This document shows, piece by piece, positions 41,554 through 51,244 of a DNA stretch of 64,000 bases. A model generated the notes under the pieces. That model was not told where the DNA came from. It saw only the letters and a program-made list of their open reading frames with translations, and did not search any database. The stretch covers positions 3,594,032 through 3,658,031 of the forward strand of contig NZ_CP028339.1 of the NCBI RefSeq assembly GCF_003030465.1. Direction: 5' to 3'. Both the position numbers and the translations under genes were made by a program. Numbering within the stretch: position 1 is the first letter of the stretch; the number at the start of each line of letters is the position of its first letter. The stretch comes from Thauera aromatica K172. GTDB lineage: Bacteria; Pseudomonadota; Gammaproteobacteria; Burkholderiales; Rhodocyclaceae.

Positions 41554-43011
41554 TCAGCGCCGCCAGAAGGTCGGCGTCAGGACGACGAGGAAGGTGAAGA
41601 TTTCGAGCCGGCCGAGGATCATCGTGAATGCCAGCACCCACTTGTGGAACGCGCTCAGGGCCTGGTAGTTGGAAGCCGGCCCGACCGCGTCCAGCCCCGG
41701 GCCGGTGTTGTTGAGGCAGGCCACCACCGCCGAGAACGCGGTGATCAGCTCCAGCCCGGTGGCCGACAGCAGCAGGGTCATGCTGACGATCGACACCATG
41801 TACATGAAGCTGAAGCCGAGCACGGCGTGGAGGATGGTCTCGGGCACCGGCTTGACCCCCAGGCGCACCGGGCGCACCGCGTGCGGGTGCAGGGAGCGGA
41901 CGATTTCGCGGAACACCTGCTTGTACAGGATCATCGCCCGCATCATCTTGATGCCGCCGCCGGTGGAGCCCGAGCAGGCGATGAAGCTGCCGAGGAACAG
42001 GATCCAGACCTGGGCGAACATCGGCCACAGGGTGTAGTCGTAGGTCGACAACCCGAGCGAAGTGGAAATCGACACCACGTGGAAGGCGACGTAGCGCAGC
42101 GTGGTGGCGAGATCGGCGTGGGCCTCGAAGCGCATCAGGTAGGCGGTGAGCAGGACGATGCTGACCGCGAGCACGCCGAAGTAGAAGGGGATTTCCGGGT
42201 CGCGCAGGTAAGGCCGGGGCGAGCGCCGCACGAGGGCGAGATAGTGGGTGGCGTAGTTCAGCCCGGCAAGGAGGGCGAAGACGATGGCGACGATCTCCAC
42301 CTCCAGGTTCTGGAAATGCCCGAGCGAGGCGTCCTTGCTCGAAAAGCCGCCGAGGCCGGCGATGGAGAAGGCGTGGATCACCGCATCCCAGCCTTCGAGC
42401 CCGGCCCCCCACAGGCTCAGGCCGCAGGCGATGGTGAGCAGCACGTAGGCGAGCCACAGGCCCTTGGCGGTCTCGGTGATGCGCGGGGTGAGGCTGGAGT
42501 CCTTCATCGGCGTCGGCACTTCGGCCTTGAACATCTGCCGCCCGCCGATGCCGAGCAGGGGCAGGATCGCCACCACCAGCACGATCACCCCCATGCCGCC
42601 GATCCAGTGCATGAACGTGCGCCACAGGTTGATCGACACCGGCATCGCGTCGAGCCCGCTGAGCACCGTCGCGCCGGTCGCGGTGAGCCCGGAGACCGCT
42701 TCGAAGTAGGCGTCGGTGAAGCGCAGCTCGGGCAGGTAGGCGAGCAGCGGCAGCGCCCCGAACAGGGGCAGCACGACCCAGGTGGCGGCGACCAGGAAGA
42801 AGCCGTCGTGCACCCGCAGGTCGCGGCGCCGGCTGCGGGTCGCCGCCCACAGCAGCAGGCCGGCGACGAAGGTGACGAAGATCGCCTGGTCGTAGGCGAG
42901 GGTCGCGCCGTCGTCGAGCCAGGCCGAGACGACGAGCGGAAAGCCCATCAGCAGGCCGAAGATCATGATGATCAGGCCGAGCGCGTTGAGCGCGGGGTGG
43001 TAGGCACGCAT
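41554..43011 (-). CDS. trkH: Trk potassium uptake system membrane subunit TrkH
   Basis: 485 residues with about ten membrane segments and four P-loop-like selectivity segments (LTATGATVLSGLD, AGLGGFSSKDAS, GCSGSTGG-type in FIACSGSTGGGIKMMRAM, and AVVACLNNTGPGLDAVG). TrkH forms the K+ pathway gated by TrkA. It follows trkA by 15 bp on the same strand. Start ATG at 43011. Confidence 0.94.
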   Translation of the reverse strand: MRAYHPALNALGLIIMIFGLLMGFPLVVSAWLDDGATLAYDQAIFVTFVAGLLLWAATRSRRRDLRVHDGFFLVAATWVVLPLFGALPLLAYLPELRFTDAYFEAVSGLTATGATVLSGLDAMPVSINLWRTFMHWIGGMGVIVLVVAILPLLGIGGRQMFKAEVPTPMKDSSLTPRITETAKGLWLAYVLLTIACGLSLWGAGLEGWDAVIHAFSIAGLGGFSSKDASLGHFQNLEVEIVAIVFALLAGLNYATHYLALVRRSPRPYLRDPEIPFYFGVLAVSIVLLTAYLMRFEAHADLATTLRYVAFHVVSISTSLGLSTYDYTLWPMFAQVWILFLGSFIACSGSTGGGIKMMRAMILYKQVFREIVRSLHPHAVRPVRLGVKPVPETILHAVLGFSFMYMVSIVSMTLLLSATGLELITAFSAVVACLNNTGPGLDAVGPASNYQALSAFHKWVLAFTMILGRLEIFTFLVVLTPTFWRR

Positions 43012-43026
43012 GCAGGGGAACCGGGG

Positions 43027-44430
43027 TCAGAGGAAGGTGAAGCCGACCTGGAACAGCTTCTCGACCTTGCGCACGAGCTTCTTGCTGGTGCAGAACACGA
43101 TCACGTGGTCGTTCTCGACGATCACCGTGTCGTGGTGAGGCATGATCACCTCGCGGCGCACCACCCGGCCTTCGTCGTTTTTTTCGTCGCGGACGATGGC
43201 GCCGATCGTCGCGCCCTTGGGCAGGGCGATCTCCTCGATCATGCGGCCGACCACCTTCGAGTCCTTGCGGTTGCCGTGGGCGATGATTTCGAGCGCTTCC
43301 GCCGCACCGCGCCGCAGGCTGTGCACCGCGACCACGTCGCCGCGGCGGACGTGGGCGAGGAGGGTGCCGATCGAGGCGTGGGCGGGCGAGATGGCGATGT
43401 CGATCGGGCCGCCCTGGACCAGGTCGACGTAGCTCTTGCGGTTGATCAGGGCCAGGGTGCGGCGCGCGCCCATGCGCTTGGCGAGCGAGGCGGACATGAT
43501 GTTGTCTTCCTCGTCGTTGGTCAGGGCGACGAACAGGTCGGTCTCGTCGATGCCTTCGTTCTCGAGCAGTTTTTCGTCGGTGGAGTCGCCGCGCAGCACC
43601 AGCGCGCGCGACAGCTGCGAGGCAAGCATTTCCGCGCGCGCGCGATTCACTTCGAGGATCTTGACGTGGTAGTTCTCTTCGATCGACTGGGCGAGACGGA
43701 AACCGATGTTGCCGCCACCGGCGATCATGATCCGGCGCATCGGCCGGTCGGTGCGCCGCATCTCGCGCATGACCTGGCGGATATGGACGGTGGCGGCGAG
43801 GCAGAACACCTCGTCGCCGGGAATGATCACGCTGTCGCCTTCGGGGATGATCGGCACGCCCTCGCGGTAGATCGCGGCGATGCGCACTTCGACGTTGGGC
43901 AGGTGAAAGCGCAGCGCCTTCAGCGGATGGCCGACCAGGGGGCCGCCTTCGAACGCGCGCACGCAGATCAGGCTGACCACGCCATCGGCGAATTCGAGCA
44001 CCTGCAGGGCTTCCGGGAAGGCAATCAGGCGCTTGACGTAGTCGGTGACGACCTGTTCCGGGCAGATCGAGAAATCGACCGCGAAGTTGCTGTCGTCGAG
44101 CAGTTCGGGGTGGTCGACGTAGTCGGTCGAGCGCAGGCGGGCGATGCGCGTGGGCAGGTTGAACATCGCCTTCGCGATGCGGCACGCGCAGAGGTTGGTC
44201 TGGTCGGACTGGGTGACCGCGATCAGCAGGTCGGCATCGTCGGCACCGGCCTCCCTGAGCACCGACGGCGAGGCGGCGTTGCCGCACACGGTGCGCACTT
44301 CGAGGCGGTCGCGCTGTGCCGCCAGCGGCTCGTCGCTGGTGTCGACGAGGGTGATGTCGTTCGCTTCGGAGACGAGGTTCTCGGCCACCGAGGCACCGAC
44401 CTGTCCGGCCCCCAGGATGATGATCTTCAC
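43027..44430 (-). CDS. trkA: Trk potassium uptake system NAD-binding regulator TrkA
   Basis: 467 residues. Two RCK_N domains (KIIILGAGQVGASVAENL and IMIAGGGNIGFRLAQSIE) each followed by an RCK_C domain. Binds NAD(H) and nucleotides to gate TrkH. Starts at a GTG (44430) because GTGAAGATC encodes the family N-terminus and no ATG lies close by. Operon with trkH; the gene is 107 bp downstream of the ntrX-like gene. Confidence 0.94.
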   Translation of the reverse strand: MKIIILGAGQVGASVAENLVSEANDITLVDTSDEPLAAQRDRLEVRTVCGNAASPSVLREAGADDADLLIAVTQSDQTNLCACRIAKAMFNLPTRIARLRSTDYVDHPELLDDSNFAVDFSICPEQVVTDYVKRLIAFPEALQVLEFADGVVSLICVRAFEGGPLVGHPLKALRFHLPNVEVRIAAIYREGVPIIPEGDSVIIPGDEVFCLAATVHIRQVMREMRRTDRPMRRIMIAGGGNIGFRLAQSIEENYHVKILEVNRARAEMLASQLSRALVLRGDSTDEKLLENEGIDETDLFVALTNDEEDNIMSASLAKRMGARRTLALINRKSYVDLVQGGPIDIAISPAHASIGTLLAHVRRGDVVAVHSLRRGAAEALEIIAHGNRKDSKVVGRMIEEIALPKGATIGAIVRDEKNDEGRVVRREVIMPHHDTVIVENDHVIVFCTSKKLVRKVEKLFQVGFTFL

Positions 44431-44537
44431 CGCGGTTTTCCGATTGATCTGCAGGGATCTGGATTCTACGCGTGCGGGGCGGCACCTGAAACCGGATGTT
44501 GCATTGCAACGACGACGTCGTGCGGATGGCGTCCGCG

Positions 44538-45785
44538 CTAGACGTCCTCGTGGCGGCGGCCCGGCTGCAGGCCGAGCTGCTTGAGCTTGCGATAGAGGTG
44601 GGTGCGTTCGAGCCCGGTCTTTTCCGCAAGCCGGGTCATGTTGCCGGCTTCGAGGCGCAGATGGTGCTCGAAGTACATGCGCTCGAAGGCCTCGCGTGCC
44701 TCGCGCAGGGGCTGGTCGAGAGACACGCCGCAGGCGCCGGCGCCGGCCTCCGCCGGCAGCAGGCGACGCACCTCGGCCGCGCCGATCTCCTCTTCCAGCG
44801 TGCCCAGGGCGAGGGACTTCACCGCCGCCCGCAGTTCGGCGTAGCCGCCCGGCCACGGCAGGTTGCGCAGCTGGTTGAGGGCCGCGGTGGACAGGCGCCG
44901 CAGCGGCACTTCATGGGCCTCGACGAGGTGGAGCAGGATCTGGCTGGCGAGTTCGGGAAGGTCGTCGCGCACTTCGGCGATCGACGGCAGCGCCATGCTG
45001 ACTTCGAACAACCTGGCGAGCAGGCCGGCGTCCCAGCCCTCGGCGGCGAGCGCTTTCTGGCTGCGCTCGGTGGCCACGACCAGGCGCAGGTCGTAGCGCT
45101 CCAGGCGCTCGAGGGCGAAGGCCAGGTTCTTCTGCTGCGGCCGCGACAGGCGGGCGAGTTCGGGGACGAACAGCACCCCGCCCTGGGTCGCCTGCAGCTG
45201 GGCGATGTCGAGCGGCGCGGTGACCGTGCCCAGGTCGAGCCAGGGCGCGCTGCCGGACAGCACGCTGCGCGCCACCAGCTCGGCGAGCGAGCCGCTGCCG
45301 GTGCGCAGCAGCAGCAGGCGCGAACTGCCGGCGATCTGCTCGACCCGGCGCTTGAGCTCGCGCAGCGGCAGCGAGCGGGTGAACGCGTCCAGGGTCAGGG
45401 CCGGCGGTGTACCCTGGGTCTGCGGCCGCTGCAGCCCGCGCTTGACCGCAGCGAGCAACTTTTGCAGCGCGATCGGCTTTTCCAGGTAGTCGATCGCACC
45501 GATCCGGGTGGCCTCGACTGCGGTATCGATGGTGCCGTGGCCGGACATCACCACCACCGGCATGTTGAGCTGGCCGTTGGCCGCCCATTCCTTCAGCAGG
45601 GTAATGCCATCGGTATCGGGCATCCAGATGTCGAGGAGCACCATGTCGGGGCGTGCGGCGTTGCGCACCCCACGTGCCGCGGTGGCATTCTCGGCGAGGA
45701 GAACGTCGTGCCCTTCGTCGCGCAGGATCTCGGAGAGCAGCTCGCGAATCCCGATTTCATCGTCAACGATCAGTATCTTTGCCAT
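44538..45785 (-). CDS. NtrX-like response regulator with degenerate AAA+ domain
   Basis: 415 residues: receiver (phospho-acceptor Asp52 in VLLDIWMP), a central sigma-54-interaction-like domain and a C-terminal Fis helix-turn-helix (NMTRLAEKTGLERTHLYRKL). The centre has lost its ATPase signatures: Walker A is LLRTGSGSLAELVA in place of GExGTGKE, Walker B is GGVLFVPELARL in place of GGTLFLDE, and no GAFTGA loop is found. It therefore is unlikely to open sigma-54 promoters and probably acts as a simple DNA-binding regulator. It follows the ntrY gene by 3 bp. In the usual pathway NtrY/NtrX sense nitrogen or redox state. Confidence 0.88.
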   Translation of the reverse strand: MAKILIVDDEIGIRELLSEILRDEGHDVLLAENATAARGVRNAARPDMVLLDIWMPDTDGITLLKEWAANGQLNMPVVVMSGHGTIDTAVEATRIGAIDYLEKPIALQKLLAAVKRGLQRPQTQGTPPALTLDAFTRSLPLRELKRRVEQIAGSSRLLLLRTGSGSLAELVARSVLSGSAPWLDLGTVTAPLDIAQLQATQGGVLFVPELARLSRPQQKNLAFALERLERYDLRLVVATERSQKALAAEGWDAGLLARLFEVSMALPSIAEVRDDLPELASQILLHLVEAHEVPLRRLSTAALNQLRNLPWPGGYAELRAAVKSLALGTLEEEIGAAEVRRLLPAEAGAGACGVSLDQPLREAREAFERMYFEHHLRLEAGNMTRLAEKTGLERTHLYRKLKQLGLQPGRRHEDV

Positions 45786-45788
45786 TTT

Positions 45789-47909
45789 TCAGTGTGCACC
45801 ATTGGATTCGGCCAGACGCAGCCGAATACGGATTTCCGCACCGCTGCCCTCGCGGTTGGCGATGCGGACGTCTCCACCATGTTCGTCGATGATTTTCTTC
45901 ACCATCGCCAGACCCAGCCCGGTGCCGCGCGACTTGGTAGTGAAGTAGGGTTCGAAGGCATGGGCCAGCACCTCGGCCGGAAAACCCGGGCCGTTGTCGC
46001 GGAACAGCAGCACGGCGCGCGCGCTTTCGCCGCGTGTCGCCAGGCACAACTCGCCGTCCTCGCTGCCGGCGAGTGCATCCTGCGCATTTTGCAGCATATT
46101 GTGGATCACCTGCCGGATCTGCGTCGGGTCGCCCAGCACCGGTGCCAGGGCGGAGTCGAGTTCGAGCCGGATGCGCAGCGCCGAACTTTCGTACAGATTC
46201 AGGACTTCGCGGATCAGGGCGTTGAGATCGAGCGCCTCGAGCCGGGGCGCGGGCAGGCGCGCATAGTCGCGGAAGGCATTGACGAGATTCTTCATCGCCT
46301 CGACCTGGTTGACGATCGTGGTCGTGGCGCGGGCGAGCATTTCGCGCCCGCTATCGTCGAGGCGGTCGGAGAGTTTCAGCGCCAGGCGCTCGGCCGAAAG
46401 CTGGATCGGCGTCAGCGGGTTCTTGATCTCGTGCGCCAGGCGGCGGGCGACCTCGCCCCACGCCGCAGTGCGCTGCGCCGCCACCAGGCGGGAGATGTCG
46501 TCGAACACCACCACCAGGCCGCCGCCGGTGGCCGCCGGCAGGCGCGAGCCGTGGATCAGCAGGGTCAGCGGCGAGCTGTCCTTGACCGGCAGCTCGATCT
46601 CGGCCTGCCAGTCGCCCTCGTGGGTGCCGAAGCCTTCGAGCAGGGCATCGCGGAACGGGGTCAGGCGCGGCCATTCTTCGAGGGTGAGGTCCTCGAAGCC
46701 GGCCAGGTCGTCGTCGAGGATCTGCAGCGCACCATGGTTGGCTGCGCGCAGGCCGCCATCGGCGGAAAACGCGAGCACCCCGGTCGACAGGTTGGCGAGC
46801 ACGCTCTCGAGATAGGCCCGTGCCGATTCCACCGCGGTACGGTTGCGCTCGGCGGCCGCGCGGGCATCCTCGAGCTGACGGGTCATGCGGTTGAAGGACT
46901 GGGTCAGCACGCCGAGCTCGTCGTGCGCAGGCAGGGCCTGGCGCGGGCTGAAGTCGCCCTGCGCCACCGCCTGCGTGCCTTCGGCGAGGATCAGCAGCGG
47001 TGCCGCCAGGCGGCGGGCAATGAGGAAGGCCGCGGCCACCGCGGTAAGCAGCGCCAGCAGCAGGGTCAAGCTCAGGGTCAGCGTATAGATGCGCTGCAGT
47101 CCGCTCCGCCCGAGGGTGAGCTGCTGGTAGTCGCGGTACGCTTCCTGCACCGCTTCGGCGTGGCGGCCGAAAGTCTCCGGCACCGCCTGGGTCAGTTGCA
47201 GCAGCCGGGTTTCGCCGGCCAGGGTGCGCTGCGGAATCGGCACGATCACGCGGATCACCAGGCGGCCATCGGGCAGGCTGTCCACGGCGTGGAAGGAGCG
47301 GCTCTGGCGGGCCTGGCGCAGCTGCGCCGGGTTGGGCAGGTCGGGAATCAGGCCCTGGCCGCTCTCGGCGGCGGTGGCCAGCACCTGACCCGCCACCGTG
47401 AGCACCGTGGCGCTGCCGACACCGGCCTGCTCGCGCAGGCGGTTGAGCAGCGCCGGCGCGACCGGATCGCTGCGCTCGAGTTCGAGGACGAGGTCGTCGC
47501 CCTTGTCCCTGAGCTGGCTGGCGAGAAAATCGAGCGCATTCTGGCCGAGCGCGATCCCCCCTTCCAGCGCCGAATCGACGCGCACGTCGAACCAGGACTC
47601 GATGCTGCGCGCCACGAACTGCAGCGACACCGCATAGACGACGACCCCCGGCACCACACCCATCAGTGCGAACATCAGCACCAGCCGATACTTGAGCCGA
47701 GAGCCGAACTGGCGGGCGCGGTATTCCCGCCACAGCTGGCGCAGCTGGACGCCGACCAGACCGGCGAGCACCACCGCGACCATGCCGTTGAGGGCGAGCA
47801 GGAAAGGATAGCTGCGGGCGAACAGCTCGGTGTTGGCGCTGGCCGAAGTCAGCAGGAACAGCGAGATCCCGGCCAGGGCGGCGGCAACGACGAGAAGGAT
47901 CCGCTTCAT
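45789..47909 (-). CDS. NtrY-like sensor histidine kinase
   Basis: 706 residues. Several N-terminal membrane segments and a long extracytoplasmic region (about 100-270), HAMP (ARRLAAPLLILAEGTQAVAQ), a PAS domain (about 360-470), HisKA with HEIKNPLTPIQLSAERLALK and HATPase_c (NMLQNAQDAL, DNGPGFPAEV, GTGLGLAMVKKI). Overlaps the DUF4390 gene by 4 bp. Architecture matches NtrY of the NtrYX system. It forms an operon with the regulator and, upstream, with rsmB. Confidence 0.92.
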   Translation of the reverse strand: MKRILLVVAAALAGISLFLLTSASANTELFARSYPFLLALNGMVAVVLAGLVGVQLRQLWREYRARQFGSRLKYRLVLMFALMGVVPGVVVYAVSLQFVARSIESWFDVRVDSALEGGIALGQNALDFLASQLRDKGDDLVLELERSDPVAPALLNRLREQAGVGSATVLTVAGQVLATAAESGQGLIPDLPNPAQLRQARQSRSFHAVDSLPDGRLVIRVIVPIPQRTLAGETRLLQLTQAVPETFGRHAEAVQEAYRDYQQLTLGRSGLQRIYTLTLSLTLLLALLTAVAAAFLIARRLAAPLLILAEGTQAVAQGDFSPRQALPAHDELGVLTQSFNRMTRQLEDARAAAERNRTAVESARAYLESVLANLSTGVLAFSADGGLRAANHGALQILDDDLAGFEDLTLEEWPRLTPFRDALLEGFGTHEGDWQAEIELPVKDSSPLTLLIHGSRLPAATGGGLVVVFDDISRLVAAQRTAAWGEVARRLAHEIKNPLTPIQLSAERLALKLSDRLDDSGREMLARATTTIVNQVEAMKNLVNAFRDYARLPAPRLEALDLNALIREVLNLYESSALRIRLELDSALAPVLGDPTQIRQVIHNMLQNAQDALAGSEDGELCLATRGESARAVLLFRDNGPGFPAEVLAHAFEPYFTTKSRGTGLGLAMVKKIIDEHGGDVRIANREGSGAEIRIRLRLAESNGAH

Positions 47910-48508
47910 TGCAAGCCCGGCGTCCCTGGCTGGAAGATCCAGCGCCGCCAGTCGGTGCCGAGATTCCAGTCGCGGCTGCCGAGCGCGGTGACCTGGAAAG
48001 GCTTGGGCAGCTTGCTGGTATCGAGGCGGAAGCGCAGCGCGACGTCGTACACCACTCCCGCTTCCAGCGCAGCGCTCTCGGCGATATGCCAGTTGCGTAC
48101 ACGCTGCATCGTCAGGACGGCGGCCTCGAGCGTATCCAGGCTCTGGTGCAGGCTGCCGATCGACAGGCGGTAGCTGCGCGTGATCGCATGGTAGGAGAGG
48201 CGGTAGTCGAGGCTGCGCTCCACTTCGACGCGGTCGAACCAGTACCAGCGCGGGCGCTCGATCACCAGCTCGGTGGTGAAGAACAGCGCCACGCCGCGGT
48301 TCACGGCGTCGGCCAGGCGCGGATTGAGGGTGAAGTCGATATCGGCGTTGAGGACGTAGCCGCCGTCACCGGGGACGACTTCGGCGCTGCGGATGATGCC
48401 CTCGTCGGCATGGGCCACGGGCGCGAGCACGGCGGCGAGAATGAATGCGGCGGTGCGCAGCAGGCGCTCAAGGCGCCTTGCGCAGGCGAGCGAAATAGAA
48501 GCCGTCAT
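47906..48508 (-). CDS. DUF4390 exported protein
   Basis: 200 residues with a signal peptide (~1-34, ending near HADEGI) and a beta-rich DUF4390 domain (YVLNADIDFTLNPRLADAV, RVEVERSLDYRLSYHAITRSYRLS, and the end DWRRWIFQPG). This family lies between rsmB and ntrY in many Betaproteobacteria. The start at 48508 makes a 41-bp overlap with rsmB. The function is unknown; linkage to NtrY suggests an envelope role. Confidence 0.85.
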   Translation of the reverse strand: MTASISLACARRLERLLRTAAFILAAVLAPVAHADEGIIRSAEVVPGDGGYVLNADIDFTLNPRLADAVNRGVALFFTTELVIERPRWYWFDRVEVERSLDYRLSYHAITRSYRLSIGSLHQSLDTLEAAVLTMQRVRNWHIAESAALEAGVVYDVALRFRLDTSKLPKPFQVTALGSRDWNLGTDWRRWIFQPGTPGLQ

Positions 48509-49832
48509 GTTCGGCATTGGGCAGCAGCTGCAGCTCGGTACGACCATCGATGGGGAGTCGCTCGGCGTCCGCATGGCGGGCGCAGAAACGGGCGATCTGC
48601 CCGGCATTTTCTTGATCGAACACCGAGCAGGTGACGTAGAGCATTGTGCCACCCGGCGCCAGCACGCGCCAAAGCGCATCGAGGATTTCCGCCTGCTGTG
48701 CGGCGAAACGGGCGATGTCGGTGTCACGGCGCAGCCACTTGATGTCGGGATGGCGCCTGACCACCCCGGAGGCGGAGCAGGGCACGTCGGCGAGGATGCG
48801 CTCGAACGGGCGCCCGTCCCACCAGGACTCGAGCCGCCGGCAGTCGGCCACCCGGACCGTGGCCGCAAGGCCGAGGCGGGCGAGATTGCGCTCGATGCGC
48901 CCGGCGCGCAGCGGATCGAGCTCGAGGGCGAGAAGATCGACATCGGCCCCTTCGAGCACATGGGCGGTTTTCCCGCCGGGAGCGGCGCAGGCGTCGAGCA
49001 CGCGCATTCCGGCCTCGGCCTGCAACAGTCGCGCCGCCCACTGCGCACCGGCATCCTGCACCGATAGCCGGCCTTCGGCATACCCCGGCAGGCGGGCCAC
49101 CGCGCGTGGCTGGGCGAGGAGCAAGGCGCCGTTTTCGAGCACGCGGGCGGACGCCCCCGCGGCTTCGAGCTCGGCCAGGGCATCCGCCACCGTCGAGCGG
49201 CGCGGATTCACCCGCAGCGCCATCGGCGGGCGCTGGCGGCCGGCCTCGAGCACCGCCTGCCAGTCCTGCGGATGCGCCGCCCGCAATCGCGCCTGCCACC
49301 ACGGCGGGCAGGCGTGGCGAGCCCCCGGATCGGCCTCGATCCATTCCTGCCACTGCCCTTGCCGGCGCAGGGCGTTGCGCAGGACGCCATTGACCATGCC
49401 CTTGAGCCCGGGCATCGACGCCACCGCGGCTTCCACCGCCTGATCGACGACGGTGTGCGCCTGCTCCGGCTTCTGCCACAGGCGCTGCAGCGCCACCAGC
49501 AGCAGGGCCCGGATTTCGACCGGCGGCGGGGTGTGCACCAGCTGGGCGAGGACCGCATCGCCCCGCCCGTATTCACGCAGCGTCGTCCACGCGAGATCGC
49601 GAACCGCACCGCGGACCGCATCCGGCCAGCCCGGATGGCTGGCGAGCAGGCGCTCGAAGGCATCGGTGAGGTTGCCGCCGTCGATGACCGCCGCCACCAT
49701 CCCGGCGGCCTGCTGCAAGGCATAGGCCAGGCTGTCTTCACGCAGGCGCACTGCGGGAGGGCGCCGGCGTGTTTCGGGAGCTGCGGCGGGCCGCGTCGCT
49801 GCCCGCCGGGCAGGCCTTGAAGGAGTGGTCAC
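48468..49832 (-). CDS. rsmB: 16S rRNA (cytosine-967-C5)-methyltransferase RsmB
   Basis: 454 residues: N-terminal NusB-like helical domain (about 30-170) and a SAM-dependent methyltransferase domain with LDACAAPGGKTAHVLEG, the motif IV catalytic DVPCSASGVVRRHPDIKW and motif VI TCSVF. It methylates C967 of 16S rRNA. The GTG at 49832 is chosen as the first start with the family N-terminus following; a longer frame upstream is not conserved. It is in an operon with speE before and DUF4390/ntrYX after. Confidence 0.93.
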   Translation of the reverse strand: MTTPSRPARRAATRPAAAPETRRRPPAVRLREDSLAYALQQAAGMVAAVIDGGNLTDAFERLLASHPGWPDAVRGAVRDLAWTTLREYGRGDAVLAQLVHTPPPVEIRALLLVALQRLWQKPEQAHTVVDQAVEAAVASMPGLKGMVNGVLRNALRRQGQWQEWIEADPGARHACPPWWQARLRAAHPQDWQAVLEAGRQRPPMALRVNPRRSTVADALAELEAAGASARVLENGALLLAQPRAVARLPGYAEGRLSVQDAGAQWAARLLQAEAGMRVLDACAAPGGKTAHVLEGADVDLLALELDPLRAGRIERNLARLGLAATVRVADCRRLESWWDGRPFERILADVPCSASGVVRRHPDIKWLRRDTDIARFAAQQAEILDALWRVLAPGGTMLYVTCSVFDQENAGQIARFCARHADAERLPIDGRTELQLLPNAEHDGFYFARLRKAP

Positions 49833-49860
49833 GATCGAAGGAAAAAAACGGATGCGACGC

Positions 49861-50745
49861 TCAGGCGAGCAAATCGCGGAGATGGTTCGGAAGCGCGAAC
49901 TGAGCGCAGTGGACGGCGCCATTGTAGTGCTGCAGCAGGGAAATGGCGCGCTCGCCGAGCCTGCGGTCGATTTCGGCGGCATCGATCGCCACCGGATCGA
50001 GCTCATCCGCGGCCGTGGCCATGCCCCACAGACTGCCGTACAGCGGAATGTGGAGGAAATACGGCCGCACGCAGGCGAATACCCGCCGCAGGCGCTGGAC
50101 CAGCGCCTGCACCCGCTCGGGCTGGAAAACCGGCGTGCCGATGTGCAGGACGAGTGCCCCGCCCGGCGTCAGCAAAGCCCGGCAGGCGGCAAAAAAAACT
50201 TCAGAGTAGAGGGCTTCGGCCGGGCCGACCGGGTCGGTGAGGTCGAGCACGACGAGGTCGTAACGCGCACCGGCGGCGGGCGCTTCGTCATGGACATAGC
50301 GCATGCCGTCGCCGATGCGGAGCTCGACGCGGGGATCGTCGAAAGCACCGCGGTGCACCGCCTGGAAGTAGCGCCGCGCGATATCGACCACTTTGGCATC
50401 GAGCTCGGCGATCACCACTTTCTCGACCGAGGGGTACTTGAGCAACTCCTCCGCCGAACCGCCGTCGCCGCCACCGATGATCAACGCCCGGCGCAGGCCC
50501 GCATGCGCCATGCCCGGCACGTGGATCAGGTTTTCGTGGTAATGGAACTCGTCCCGCTCGGACGTCATGAAGCAACCGTCGAGGCGGAACAGCCGCCCGA
50601 AGCGGGCCGTCTCCCACACTTCGTAATCCTGCCATGCGGAACGGCCGGCCTCGAGCAGGCGATCGCCGCGGACGAAATAGCCGGCATCCTCGGCGAGGAA
50701 TTCGGCCAGCAGTCCATCGGGAAAGCCGGGGAGGGGATCGCTCAT
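49861..50745 (-). CDS. speE: Spermidine synthase (polyamine aminopropyltransferase)
   Basis: 294 residues with the aminopropyltransferase motifs: GGGDGGSAEELLKY and VVLDLTDPVGPAEALYS, and the decarboxylated-SAM-binding HYHENLIHVP. It transfers aminopropyl from decarboxylated SAM to putrescine. It lies 3 bp after speD, which makes the co-substrate. Confidence 0.94.
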   Translation of the reverse strand: MSDPLPGFPDGLLAEFLAEDAGYFVRGDRLLEAGRSAWQDYEVWETARFGRLFRLDGCFMTSERDEFHYHENLIHVPGMAHAGLRRALIIGGGDGGSAEELLKYPSVEKVVIAELDAKVVDIARRYFQAVHRGAFDDPRVELRIGDGMRYVHDEAPAAGARYDLVVLDLTDPVGPAEALYSEVFFAACRALLTPGGALVLHIGTPVFQPERVQALVQRLRRVFACVRPYFLHIPLYGSLWGMATAADELDPVAIDAAEIDRRLGERAISLLQHYNGAVHCAQFALPNHLRDLLA

Positions 50746-50748
50746 GAT

Positions 50749-51162
50749 TCAGACCTCGGCGGGCAAGCGGCCGCGCACCACTTCATGGCTGACGATGTCC
50801 TGCGGGCGCAGGGCATCGATGACGCACCGGAACAACTGGCGGGCACGACCACTGTTGTCGCGGGAGAAGTTGCAGACATAGACATCGAGCGTCACGTCGC
50901 CGCTCTCCGGCCAGGTGTGGATCGCCAGGTGGGATTCGGCGAGCACCACGGTGCCGGTGACGCCGGCCGCCTCCCCGCGCTCATCCACGAACTGGTAGAA
51001 ATACGCCCCGAGCGGACTCAAGCCCGCACTGCGGCATTCCTCGATACACAGGGTCTCGAGCGCGGCGCGCTCGACCAGCAGCCCGCTCACCGGTTCACAG
51101 CGATACAGATCGGCAATCAGATGAAGTCCGTTCATTTCCTCGGCATGGTTACATGAAGACAT
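50749..51162 (-). CDS. speD: S-adenosylmethionine decarboxylase proenzyme
   Basis: 137 residues, pyruvoyl-dependent. The self-cleavage site is the Glu-Ser bond in VVLAESHLAIHTWPES (Ser77 becomes the pyruvoyl group), and the catalytic Cys is in DVYVCNFS. It makes the aminopropyl donor for speE directly downstream. A shorter start at residue 10 (MNGLHLIADLY, 51135) is also possible and closer to related proteins. Confidence 0.94.
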   Translation of the reverse strand: MSSCNHAEEMNGLHLIADLYRCEPVSGLLVERAALETLCIEECRSAGLSPLGAYFYQFVDERGEAAGVTGTVVLAESHLAIHTWPESGDVTLDVYVCNFSRDNSGRARQLFRCVIDALRPQDIVSHEVVRGRLPAEV

Positions 51163-51219
51163 AAACGGCTATTTTATCATGCTCCGCTAATACAATATTT
51201 CTCCAAAGATTTTCCTGCC

Positions 51220-51235
51220 TGTTTCACGTGGAACA
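51220..51235. promoter_or_regulatory. ParB-binding parS site
   Basis: TGTTTCACGTGGAACA, one mismatch to the universal parS palindrome TGTTTCACGTGAAACA. Lies between speD and the TauE/SafE gene, about 12.8 kb from the right edge near oriC. Confidence 0.85.
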
Positions 51236-51244
51236 AGGAGTCGA

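Noticed and set aside
44496..48173. Plus-strand open frame across ntrX/ntrY
   Set aside because: Shadow of the NtrYX genes; no domain and extreme Gln/Arg/Gly composition.
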